A stretch of 18,828 nt of DNA from Helicobacteraceae bacterium (GCA_027061425.1 JALSUN010000106.1:1-18828), one strand, 5' to 3'; counted from the first letter of the stretch, positions 1-6,838 are shown. The notes: generated from the letters alone by a model not told the origin. Numbers and translations are program-made.

Positions 1-245
1 GTCTTTTTTTAGATAATGTTCCTAACATACAAAGTTCATGGGTGACACAAGGGCCTTACATTGGACAGATGGCACTAAAGTATGGTGCTAATGACCTGGG
101 TTCAACCATGATGGAAGAAAATGTGGTTAGGAGTGCAGGGGCAGGCTTTAGAATGGCCAAAGATGAGATGGTACGTCTTATAGAAGATATTGGTGAGACA
201 CCTGCAATTCGTAATACTGCTTATGAGACCTTAGAGACATTTTAG
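1..245 (+). CDS. mqnC: Cyclic dehypoxanthinyl futalosine synthase MqnC, C-terminal fragment
   Basis: This is the last ~80 codons of a gene that begins before the window; the reading frame is open from base 3 and ends at TAG 243-245. The peptide contains NIQSSWVTQGP, GANDLGSTMMEENVV and a terminal stretch with RLIEDIGETPAIRNT, which I recognise as the C-terminus of MqnC. MqnC is a radical SAM enzyme that cyclises dehypoxanthine futalosine in the futalosine route to menaquinone, the route used by Campylobacterota. The CxxxCxxC iron-sulfur motif lies upstream of the window and cannot be checked. The downstream M16-type gene follows on the same strand after 41 bases with no terminator visible, so co-transcription is likely. 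Confidence 0.9.
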   Translation, partial: LFLDNVPNIQSSWVTQGPYIGQMALKYGANDLGSTMMEENVVRSAGAGFRMAKDEMVRLIEDIGETPAIRNTAYETLETF

Positions 246-286
246 TTTAATTCTCTAAACCAATTAGATTGACACAAAGTAAAAAA

Positions 287-1576
287 ATGAACAAATTATT
301 AACATTATTGTTACTACTACAAGGACTGCTTATGGCTTCAACGCTTGATTATATTACTGTTGAGGGTGTTAAAGTCCCTCTAATTCATGAAGAAGATACC
401 CGTCTTCCTATGGTCTCTATGCAGGTTGTTTTTGAGGTGAGTGGCTCTATTGAAGATGGTAAACACCCCGGTCTTGCCAAGATGAGTGCAAAGATGATGA
501 ATGAAGGAACCTCCAAATTAGGAAGTATCGGTTTTGCCAAAGTCTTAGATGCAAAAGCAGTACATTTAAGTGCAAGCACCGGTACTGAGACCTTTGTGAT
601 GGAGCTCTCTTCGCTTAAAGAGTCCTTTGATTATGGGCTCAAAGAGTTTGGTGTTTTGCTAGATGATCCCAACTTAAACAGAGAGACTTTAGAGAAGGTC
701 AAGTCATTGACTATAGGGGGGCTGAGTCGTAAGGAAAATGATTATGACTATGTTGCTGCACGAACACTGAAAGCGACACTTTTTAAAGGGACACCGTTAG
801 AACACCCTTCTTCAGGAAGTATCGAAGATGTTAAAAAAATCGAGATTAAAAATGTAGAACAGTTTTTAAAAGAGCATTTAGTCATCTCAAGAGCTGTTAT
901 TGTTGTGGGTGGAGATATTACCCTTGCAGATGCTAAAGCAAAGGCTACAAAACTCTTGAAGCACCTGCCAAAAGGCTCTGATAAAAAGCTTCCTTTCATA
1001 GAAGTTGCAAAAAAGAGTCATCGTGTTGTTTTAGAGCGAAAAACGGAACAGGCTTACATCTATTTTGGATCACCATATGAGACCAGGGTGGATGATGCAG
1101 ATGAATACAAAGCGCGTGTAGGTACTTTTATCTTAGGTACCGGTGGATTTGGAAGTCGTTTGATGGAAGAGATCCGTGTGAAACGTGGTCTGGCTTATTC
1201 AGCATATGCACGTATTAATGCTGCCCGCTCTAATGTCTATTTTATGGGTTATTTACAGACCAAACTAGAGTCTCAAAATGAGGCAGAAGAGACTGTTAAA
1301 GAGGTCATTGCCAAGTTTGTAAAAGGGGGTGTAACTCAAGAGGAGCTTGACCAGGCTAAAAAGTTTTTGTTAGGTTCAGAACCTCTACGTGTTGAGACAC
1401 TTTCTCAGCGACTTTCACGTACTTTTCAAGAGTACTATAAAGGTCAGGAATTAGGTTCGAGCTTAAAAGAGTTAGAGAAGATCGAAGCGTTGAAGCTTGA
1501 AGATCTGAACGCATACATTAAAAAACATACCGAAATCAATGACTTGACCTTTGCTATTGTGACGGACAAAAAGTAG
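287..1576 (+). CDS. Periplasmic M16B-family peptidase-like protein, zinc site lost
   Basis: The protein is about 429 residues from ATG 287. A TTG at 269 is in frame, but the ATG places a clean signal peptide (MNKLLTLLLLLQGLLMAS) at the N-terminus, so I prefer it. The fold is that of a two-domain M16B peptidase. The N-terminal domain has GLA followed by KMSAK (residues 65-69) and MMNEGT, exactly where active members have HxxEH and then GT, so both zinc histidines and the catalytic glutamate are replaced. The C-terminal domain keeps GGFGSRL and an IRVKRGLAY stretch with R297 and Y304, the R/Y pair used for substrate binding. Known M16B enzymes can be heterodimers of a zinc subunit and an R/Y subunit; this would be the second kind. 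No active partner is visible in the window. It lies just after mqnC and ends 2 bases before a convergent gene. Confidence 0.85.
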   Translation: MNKLLTLLLLLQGLLMASTLDYITVEGVKVPLIHEEDTRLPMVSMQVVFEVSGSIEDGKHPGLAKMSAKMMNEGTSKLGSIGFAKVLDAKAVHLSASTGTETFVMELSSLKESFDYGLKEFGVLLDDPNLNRETLEKVKSLTIGGLSRKENDYDYVAARTLKATLFKGTPLEHPSSGSIEDVKKIEIKNVEQFLKEHLVISRAVIVVGGDITLADAKAKATKLLKHLPKGSDKKLPFIEVAKKSHRVVLERKTEQAYIYFGSPYETRVDDADEYKARVGTFILGTGGFGSRLMEEIRVKRGLAYSAYARINAARSNVYFMGYLQTKLESQNEAEETVKEVIAKFVKGGVTQEELDQAKKFLLGSEPLRVETLSQRLSRTFQEYYKGQELGSSLKELEKIEALKLEDLNAYIKKHTEINDLTFAIVTDKK

Positions 1577-1578
1577 TT

Positions 1579-2037
1579 TTACTCTTTTATAAATTTCTGA
1601 TTTTCAGGGTTGGAAAGAAAGCTCGCCATAGAGTTTTCTACACCATTGTCCTGAGTTGTTGACTGGTTTGTGATGCTCTCTTGTGGTGAAGAGAGGTTTA
1701 CAAAGATGGGCGTTTCGTCAACAATGATCTGCATGATACTAAGTAGAGGTACCTTTACAAAACTACCGATGTTTTCTGATCCAAAGCCCGCTTCGAAAAA
1801 GAGGTAGTCTCCTTCCATTCGTGCACTTTCAAATGTATATCCTGCCATAAAAAAGAGGGTCATAGGACGAAAATCACTGCGTATATGTTCTGGAAGTTCT
1901 GGGTCGAAAGTGAGGTGTTCTATCTTACACAGTATCCCAAAGTTCTGCTCCTCTTTAAATAAAAAGATAAGTAATTCTTGGATGTGGTGGCTCATAATCT
2001 GTGTGTATTCTCTATTTTTAATCATCTCATATAACAT
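1579..2037 (-). CDS. Putative SspB-like ClpXP adaptor (divergent); otherwise hypothetical
   Basis: This is a 152-residue soluble protein starting at ATG 2037, directly against the TAA of the upstream gene (TAAATG). By eye it follows the SspB pattern: an N-terminal helix (about 10-30); a strand region with PELPEHIRSDFRPMTLFF (46-63), comparable to the P.L...YP..MTIVL stretch of alphaproteobacterial SspB; then FFEAGFG (80-86) and VKVPLLSIMQI (94-104), comparable to FEVGLSFGG and LxVPFxAI. After residue 115 comes a Ser/Thr/Gln/Asn-rich tail ending in NQKFIKE, like the flexible SspB tail that carries a short C-terminal ClpX-binding module. SspB delivers ssrA-tagged and other substrates to ClpXP. 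The similarity is judged from memory, not from a search. It is the last gene of a cysK-pabC-like-sspB-like series. If the assignment is wrong it is a conserved-type hypothetical protein. Confidence 0.55.
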   Translation of the reverse strand: MLYEMIKNREYTQIMSHHIQELLIFLFKEEQNFGILCKIEHLTFDPELPEHIRSDFRPMTLFFMAGYTFESARMEGDYLFFEAGFGSENIGSFVKVPLLSIMQIIVDETPIFVNLSSPQESITNQSTTQDNGVENSMASFLSNPENQKFIKE

Positions 2038-2625
2038 TTAGTTGTCCTTGTTTAGTGGAAAAATTATACCATTTTTAATGACATCAAAACCAATCATAGC
2101 ATTAAGGAGTGCAAACTCCTGATATTTGGGCAGATCTTCTACATAGATATCTATGGCGGTTATCTTTTTCTCATCCAAGAGTCGTGCTCTTATTGTGCCT
2201 TGGAGAAGGGGACGTTTGGGTGTTACCCAGTGTAAACCATCATAAAAGGCGATGTTGGCGATGGTGGTGTCGGTTATTTTGTTGTTCTGTACGATTAAGA
2301 TGTCATCAGCTTTTCCACGTTGTGTATAGAGTGCATTTAGTGCAGTGCGGTCTTCGTATTTTTTAGCGTAGTCGAGTTGGTCAGCTTCAATCAGCTGTAG
2401 TGTTGTCACTACTCTTTTAACGTAAGGGTGGTAGGTGATCTCCAAGGTATCAGATGTATAGACAACACGACAACGATAATGCCCTTTTAGAGGGGCTTTA
2501 ATCAGGTGATTCAACTGATGGGTCTGTCTGTTATGTAATACACTATCCATACGTTTTTGGTGGTAGGCTAGGTTTTGGATCTGACCATCAAGTGAAGAGA
2601 TGGTCTCTAAGTAGCGTTTACTCAC
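2038..2625 (-). CDS. Class IV aminotransferase, probable 4-amino-4-deoxychorismate lyase (PabC-like)
   Basis: This is a 195-residue protein with a GTG start at 2625 that overlaps the cysK stop by 8 bases (AGTGAGTAA), indicating translational coupling. It is a short fold-type IV PLP enzyme. The candidate Schiff-base lysine is K89 in the stretch AKKYEDRTAL. The DTTIANIAF motif (119-127), followed by YDG..WVTP and PLLQGTIRARLL (139-150), is the signature seen in stand-alone PabC proteins and in the C-terminal half of PabB-PabC fusions. ADC lyase releases pyruvate from aminodeoxychorismate to give p-aminobenzoate for folate, which fits the folC gene further along, although the two are not linked. 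At ~195 residues it is shorter than E. coli PabC (~270). A branched-chain or D-amino acid aminotransferase is less likely because of the length and the TIANIAF/RARLL motifs. Confidence 0.78.
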   Translation of the reverse strand: MSKRYLETISSLDGQIQNLAYHQKRMDSVLHNRQTHQLNHLIKAPLKGHYRCRVVYTSDTLEITYHPYVKRVVTTLQLIEADQLDYAKKYEDRTALNALYTQRGKADDILIVQNNKITDTTIANIAFYDGLHWVTPKRPLLQGTIRARLLDEKKITAIDIYVEDLPKYQEFALLNAMIGFDVIKNGIIFPLNKDN

Positions 2626-3541
2626 TAAAAAGTGCTGTACTCAAGTAACGCTCACCTGTGTCGCATAAGATCGTGACGATGGTCTTACCTGCATTTTCAC
2701 TGCGAGAGGCGACTTGCATGGCAGCATAGACATTGGCACCAGCTGAAATACCTACAAGGAGTCCCTCTTGCTTGGCAAGCATTTTAGCGCTAGCTATAGC
2801 ATCTTCGTTACTCACCTTAACCACTTCTCCATAAATTTCTGTATCAAGAATATCTGGTACAAAACCAGCACCAATCCCTTGGATTTTATGAGGTCCGGGC
2901 TTGCCACCTGACAAGACGGCAGAGTCTTCCGGTTCAACTGCAACAATCTGTACCCCTTCAATCTCCTCTTTTAAAACAGTTGCTGTACCTGTTAAAGTAC
3001 CCCCTGTTCCAACAGCAGCAACAAAGATATCAACACTACTATCAGTGTCACGTAAAATCTCTTTTGCAGTAGTGAGGCGATGGATCTCAGGGTTTGCAGG
3101 ATTATTGAACTGTTGTAAAACTATAGCGTCTTCTAGAGTCTCTTGAAGTGCATTGGCCTTATCTATTGCACCTTTCATCCCTGCTGCAGCAGGTGTCAAA
3201 ATGAGTTCTGCACCAAGTGCTTTAAGTAGGTTGCGGCGTTCTACACTCATAGACTCGGGCATGGTTAAGGTGAGGTGAAGACCGAGGGCTGCACAGATGG
3301 AGGCCAAAGCGATACCTGTGTTGCCACTGGTGGGCTCAATAATTCTAGTGTTTGCCTTGATACGGCCCTTGTCTAGAGCATCTTTGATCATATTAAAACC
3401 GATGCGATCTTTGACAGAACTGCTTGGGTTCATAAATTCACATTTACCTAAGATGGTTGCCCCTGTTTGTGAAGAGGGGAAGTTTAGTTTAACGAGGGGG
3501 GTGTTTCCGATGAGCTCGGTGACATTGTTGGCTATGTTCAT
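2618..3541 (-). CDS. cysK: Cysteine synthase A (O-acetylserine sulfhydrylase)
   Basis: This is a 307-residue fold-type II PLP enzyme of normal family length that makes L-cysteine from O-acetylserine and sulfide in the cytoplasm. Visible hallmarks are IGNTPLVKL near the N-terminus, the PLP lysine K44 in SSVKDRIG, the substrate-binding TSGNTG loop (71-76), the phosphate-binding GTGGTLTG (178-185), GISAGAN (264-270) and the C-terminal TGERYLST. ATG 3541 is preceded by GAGGATATAAC, a good ribosome binding site. The gene ends inside the GTG-started PabC-like gene. The 147 bases upstream, towards lnt on the same strand, hold a perfect 9-bp inverted repeat that could be an operator or leader structure. 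CysM or cystathionine beta-synthase are alternatives for this superfamily, but the motif set and the C-terminal SxALF ending fit CysK best. Confidence 0.95.
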   Translation of the reverse strand: MNIANNVTELIGNTPLVKLNFPSSQTGATILGKCEFMNPSSSVKDRIGFNMIKDALDKGRIKANTRIIEPTSGNTGIALASICAALGLHLTLTMPESMSVERRNLLKALGAELILTPAAAGMKGAIDKANALQETLEDAIVLQQFNNPANPEIHRLTTAKEILRDTDSSVDIFVAAVGTGGTLTGTATVLKEEIEGVQIVAVEPEDSAVLSGGKPGPHKIQGIGAGFVPDILDTEIYGEVVKVSNEDAIASAKMLAKQEGLLVGISAGANVYAAMQVASRSENAGKTIVTILCDTGERYLSTALFSE

Positions 3542-3612
3542 GTTATATCCTCAAGAGTGCTTAGCACCTATCTTTATGAGGTAATGGTAGTTTGATATGG
3601 GTTAAAGTTGGA

Positions 3613-3648
3613 TATAGCTGAGTAAAAAGGTTGGGTATGTCAGCTATA
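3613..3648. repeat. 9-bp perfect inverted repeat upstream of cysK
   Basis: TATAGCTGA (3613-3621) and TCAGCTATA (3640-3648) are exact reverse complements separated by 18 bases. The repeat lies in the 147-base gap between lnt and cysK, about 72 bases before the cysK start, and has no T-run suitable for a terminator on the minus strand. It could be a dimeric repressor or activator site, or a stem in the cysK leader. The repeat is seen directly; its function is inference. Confidence 0.5.
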
Positions 3649-3688
3649 AGGAAGGTGTAGAATTACATTTTTATGTATTTGTGTTTAC

Positions 3689-4939
3689 TCAGTTGTGGAG
3701 ATTTACCACACCAGCACCACCCATGTTGGCACTATGATAGATGATGCTGTGATGTTTTCTGGCATAAAACTGCATTAAGAGGTTTTGCAGGGTAGGCTCT
3801 ATAGAGGGGTAAAACCATCCATTGTTGCTCATGGCTATGATGTACTTGGGGTCACCTGCATAGATCTCTTCGCAGGTAGCTTCGTAACAGATGGCATTTC
3901 TAAAAGAGATGCCTTTAATATTGAAATCTGTAGGAGCATCTGCTGTTGCGAAATCAGCTGTACCATCAAAAAAGAGCTTATTAATAATATCTTGCATAAA
4001 TTTTGGCAGGGGGATGTATTCACCAAAAGGTACCAAGACCAGTTTTTTTGCGACATCTACCTTGGTGTTTGAAAAGTGGTAACTGACATTAAAATGTTGG
4101 GAATTTTCGCTGAGCAGTGCGCCAGTGATAATGTCAATTTTACGAGAATAGTACTTGAGACGGTTGATCAAAGCATAGTTTTTGTTCAGATAGAGTGGAA
4201 AGGCTGACTCAGGAAGAACAACCAGGTCATACCCCTCATGAATAGCCTTTTTGATAAAACTAAAATTCTCTTCAATGATCTTCTGTCTGTTCTCTTTTTT
4301 CCATTTTTGAGCCTGTAGTATATGACTGTTATAAAGTTTGATTTTGATGGAGGGCGGTGTGAGTGTAGGTGTTGTGTAGTTTATGGCACCTAACAACAGT
4401 AGAAGTGGTAACCATTGAAACTTTTTATAAGGGGCGCTCTTTTTGAGGTAGTGAATAGATGCCAGTACTATAAGTATGAGTGCATATTGCCACTTTTCGA
4501 TACCCAGATAAGTTTGTATAAAAGGTAACTCCATCTGCAACCAGTTCCAGTCCATGGGTTCAACAAAGCTAAGAACAAAAATGATCAATGCACGAAGGTA
4601 GGGCTGTTTAGTGAGTGATACAGTCCAAAAAAGCAGGGCATAAAGTAAGATAAAGAAGAGGGTGATAAAAGGTGCCATCCACCCTACATTATAATATTCA
4701 AAACTATAACCGATCCAGTAAAACCATAAGAGCCCTACAAATCCACCCATACTGACTAAAACAGCGCGCGGTGCTGAAAACATAAAGTAAAAGGCGCCAA
4801 GTGCTGTGAGGGTGTTGATAAACTTGTAATTATAGTTATACACTTCTGCATAGATAAAAAATGAAAAAAGTAAGGCAAGGCCAAGACCTTGCATGAGGGA
4901 TAATAAATAATATTTGTAGTTTATTGTTGGGAGTTTCAT
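3689..4939 (-). CDS. lnt: Apolipoprotein N-acyltransferase
   Basis: This inner-membrane enzyme adds the third acyl chain to outer-membrane and periplasmic lipoproteins. From ATG 4939 it is 416 residues, shorter than E. coli Lnt (~510) but similar to what I recall for Helicobacter/Campylobacter forms. The N-terminal ~190 residues are a chain of hydrophobic membrane segments. The carbon-nitrogen hydrolase domain follows, with catalytic E244 (VVLPESAFP), K299 (KKLVLVPFGEYIP) and C351 (NAICYEATCEE), so the triad is complete. It ends shortly after YHSANMGGAG with no long C-terminal membrane helix apparent. A TTG at 4966 is in frame, but it overlaps a perfect -10 box, and initiating there would need a transcript starting upstream of it; ATG 4939 is therefore the likely start. 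No Shine-Dalgarno sequence precedes it. LptE and other lipoproteins of the window would be its substrates. Confidence 0.93.
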   Translation of the reverse strand: MKLPTINYKYYLLSLMQGLGLALLFSFFIYAEVYNYNYKFINTLTALGAFYFMFSAPRAVLVSMGGFVGLLWFYWIGYSFEYYNVGWMAPFITLFFILLYALLFWTVSLTKQPYLRALIIFVLSFVEPMDWNWLQMELPFIQTYLGIEKWQYALILIVLASIHYLKKSAPYKKFQWLPLLLLLGAINYTTPTLTPPSIKIKLYNSHILQAQKWKKENRQKIIEENFSFIKKAIHEGYDLVVLPESAFPLYLNKNYALINRLKYYSRKIDIITGALLSENSQHFNVSYHFSNTKVDVAKKLVLVPFGEYIPLPKFMQDIINKLFFDGTADFATADAPTDFNIKGISFRNAICYEATCEEIYAGDPKYIIAMSNNGWFYPSIEPTLQNLLMQFYARKHHSIIYHSANMGGAGVVNLHN

Positions 4940-4945
4940 AGTGGC

Positions 4946-4951
4946 ATTATA
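4946..4951 (-). promoter_or_regulatory. -10 box of the lnt promoter (leaderless arrangement)
   Basis: On the minus strand TATAAT is preceded by a run of seven T, the typical Campylobacterota promoter form. Only six bases (GCCACT) separate it from ATG 4939, so a start point at the usual 6-8 bases from the -10 would fall on or beside the start codon. Confidence 0.65.
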
Positions 4952-5001
4952 CAAAAAAAGTGTCAATTACCACGATGATAGAGTTTAAGGTAGTCGTCTT
5001 A

Positions 5002-5565
5002 CTATGAGAACATCTTTTTCATAGCTTTAAAGAAGATTTTAAAGAGGCCTTTGTTACCTATGAGATCATCAATGAACTCATCATAACTCATACCTTTCTC
5101 TTCTAAAAAACCTAGCAGGTAACGTTCAGATGCTTCCATGCCACCTTTTGCCTCAATTTCTAAAAGTGTTTGGTAAAGAGGTTCCATCACTTTTTGTGTT
5201 TTAGCATCTATCGCACGTCTAAATGCAGTATGCCCTACGATTTCATTACTCAACTTGTCAATTCGGGGTTCAAACTCTGTAATAACCCAGTAGTAATCAC
5301 CATTTTTTGCCAAGTTCTTAACAACTGCAAAGATGTTCTTACCAAGGTTGATACGGTCCCACATCAATTTAAAGATAATTTTTGGCATATCAGGATGACG
5401 GATAATGTTATGGGGTTGACCGATGAGTTCACTCTCTCTATATCCAGATATCTCTACAAAATAGTCATTTCCATACTGGATGATGCCTTTTGCATCTGTT
5501 TTACTAACGATATAACGTTTTTTACTGAGTTCGATTTGATTACCCATCATAGGTGAGTTTTGCAT
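5002..5565 (-). CDS. PAS-domain redox/energy sensor protein (Aer/CetB type)
   Basis: This is a 187-residue soluble protein. The PAS domain (about 18-120) has TDAKGIIQYGNDYF, ISGYRESELIGQPHN and NIIRHPDMP (53-61), then GDYYWV (89-94). In E. coli Aer the corresponding Arg-His-x-x-Asp region contacts FAD, so an FAD-binding redox sensor is likely. The C-terminal ~65 residues are helical with no transducer, kinase, cyclase or HAMP domain, so the protein must signal through a partner, as CetB does with CetA in Campylobacter. No CetA-like receptor is in the window. AAGGA sits 8 bases before ATG 5565, and a TATAAT box lies about 27 bases upstream. It is divergently transcribed from the small CZB-like protein, which could be a functional neighbour. 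It might equally regulate an unlinked chemoreceptor or diguanylate cyclase. Confidence 0.85.
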   Translation of the reverse strand: MQNSPMMGNQIELSKKRYIVSKTDAKGIIQYGNDYFVEISGYRESELIGQPHNIIRHPDMPKIIFKLMWDRINLGKNIFAVVKNLAKNGDYYWVITEFEPRIDKLSNEIVGHTAFRRAIDAKTQKVMEPLYQTLLEIEAKGGMEASERYLLGFLEEKGMSYDEFIDDLIGNKGLFKIFFKAMKKMFS

Positions 5566-5591
5566 TTTGTGTGTCCTTGGATATTTTAGAG

Positions 5592-5597
5592 ATTATA
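5592..5597 (-). promoter_or_regulatory. -10 box for the PAS protein gene
   Basis: TATAAT on the minus strand, preceded by AAATTTTTG, lies 26 bases before ATG 5565. The predicted start point near 5585 gives a ~20-base leader containing AAGGA. Confidence 0.6.
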
Positions 5598-5667
5598 ACA
5601 AAAATTTATTTTATTGTAATAAAAGTTAATGTACTATTAAATCGTGGTAATGATTATGAAGGAATAA

Positions 5668-6114
5668 ATGATGTTAATTAATGTTGAAACCATGGTAGCT
5701 GAGCTACATGAAATGAAGTCTTACAGACAAGAGAAATTTAGAAGTTTAGATTATGTTGTTAAGGTCTATGCGGGTAAGGCTGAAAAGCAAAAGTCTAAGG
5801 TGAACAACACCTATTGTGATTTTGCTTCTTGGGTAGAAAAGGACAGTAGAAGAGCTGAACTTGAAAGCGCTCTTGGTAAAGATGTTTTACTTGAACTTGA
5901 ACGCCTGCATGAAAATTGGTTTGAAGAGTACAAAAATGTCTACTCTTTTTATTATAAAGATGGCTTTTTCTCATCACTCTTTACCAAGTCAAATGACGAT
6001 GATTTAGAACACGATCGTATTAAGTCTAAGTTTAATGATTTAACAGTGATTAATAACCTCTGCAACCAAAAAATTGATTATGTGGCTAACAAGTTGCGTA
6101 TAGCCGCACAATAA
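5668..6114 (+). CDS. Hypothetical small protein with a degenerate CZB-like (chemoreceptor zinc-binding) pattern
   Basis: I do not recognise this 148-residue protein with certainty. It is mostly charged and helical, with no signal peptide or membrane segment. Two consecutive ATGs (5668 and 5671) follow GAAGGA at 5658-5663; the second has the better spacing. The arrangement LDYVVKVYAG (27-36), TYCDFASWV (48-56) and ELERLHENWF (76-85) resembles the CZB domain, which has a DH...K pair, C..G.W and LH..VH. Here C50, W55 and H81 are present, but the first His is Y29 and the last His of H..VH is missing, so a four-ligand zinc site is not complete. It stands divergently next to a PAS sensor, which makes a sensory or chemotaxis-linked role plausible but unproven. 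It converges on the PAP2 gene with a 16-base gap. Confidence 0.6.
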   Translation: MMLINVETMVAELHEMKSYRQEKFRSLDYVVKVYAGKAEKQKSKVNNTYCDFASWVEKDSRRAELESALGKDVLLELERLHENWFEEYKNVYSFYYKDGFFSSLFTKSNDDDLEHDRIKSKFNDLTVINNLCNQKIDYVANKLRIAAQ

Positions 6115-6130
6115 AGGGCATCTCTAAACG

Positions 6131-6679
6131 TTAAAAGGTCAAATTCAAGGCGTAAACGTTTTGCCTATTTTCTTCTGAGTAGTAGACGACAGGTGCTATT
6201 TTCACCTTTTTAACTTCGTAAGGCTTTGTAAAAATCCATGAAAATCCTACGCCTATAAGGGCTCCTGCAATAACATCATGTGTATAATGATGATCTGTGA
6301 CAACACGAGAATATCCTACATAAGCAGCTGCTGCATAAGCAACAGCAGCATACTTCAGCCCATATCTAAAATGTATAAATGCCGCACCTTGAAAGGCTGA
6401 TGAACTGTGTCCTGAAGGAAATGAGAGGTCGCCACCATTGGGACGCTCTTCATTGATTGTGTATTTAAGTGCTTGGGTTGTGAGAAAAGTCGCGCCAAAA
6501 GATTTATAAAAATCCAACTGCCCCTCAGTGTCACCTATGGCCAATGTACTTACCCAAGCTGTTAAGGGAATACCAACAGAGAGATAATCACCTACAGTTT
6601 CTATGGTGTTCATCTTGTTGCTCTGTGCATGAAGGCTCACAAATCCTAAAATTGTAGACAGTAACAGTTTTTTTAACAT
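6131..6679 (-). CDS. Exported PAP2-family phosphatase
   Basis: This is a 182-residue protein beginning with a signal peptide (MLKKLLLSTILGFVSLHAQS), preceded by AAGAGGTG. All three acid-phosphatase motifs are intact: K72 with R79-P80 (KYTINEERP), PSGH at 88-91 in SFPSGHSSSAF, and S124-R125...H131...D135 in YSRVVTDHHYTHD. Family members remove phosphate from undecaprenyl pyrophosphate, phosphatidyl-glycerophosphate or lipid A. The protein is short, and its hydrophobic stretches around 36-50, 95-120 and 136-150 are modest, so it is probably a periplasmic or membrane-associated enzyme rather than a classical six-helix integral one. The substrate cannot be read from the sequence; LpxE/LpxF-like lipid A phosphatase is one option. 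The C-terminus ends in NLTF after a strand-like segment. It is divergent from yajC. Confidence 0.88.
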   Translation of the reverse strand: MLKKLLLSTILGFVSLHAQSNKMNTIETVGDYLSVGIPLTAWVSTLAIGDTEGQLDFYKSFGATFLTTQALKYTINEERPNGGDLSFPSGHSSSAFQGAAFIHFRYGLKYAAVAYAAAAYVGYSRVVTDHHYTHDVIAGALIGVGFSWIFTKPYEVKKVKIAPVVYYSEENRQNVYALNLTF

Positions 6680-6720
6680 AACACCTCTTTAGAGCACCTC
6701 TATGGTAGAAATGCCTTAAA

Positions 6721-6726
6721 ATTGTA
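6721..6726 (-). promoter_or_regulatory. -10 box for the PAP2 phosphatase gene
   Basis: TACAAT on the minus strand lies 41 bases upstream of ATG 6679. It shares the 159-base divergent region with the yajC promoter. Confidence 0.4.
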
Positions 6727-6800
6727 GCTATAGTTTCTTAAGATGTAAAAAAGCGAGATTTATAGGGTAAAGGTTCATCTTATATAGAGGTCTGAAGTAG

Positions 6801-6806
6801 TATAAT
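6801..6806 (+). promoter_or_regulatory. -10 box for the yajC-secDF operon
   Basis: A perfect TATAAT followed by GC, 32 bases before ATG 6839. The start point is predicted near 6813, and AAGGAAG at 6824-6830 is the ribosome binding site, 8 bases before the start codon. Confidence 0.65.
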
Positions 6807-6838
6807 GCAGAAATTTTTACTTCAAGGAAGAGCCTCAT

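Noticed and set aside
1568..1588. AAAAAGTA / TACTcTTTT stem between the convergent M16 and SspB-like genes as a bidirectional terminator
   Set aside because: The stem has one G-C pair and a bulge, too weak to call; it also overlaps both coding ends.
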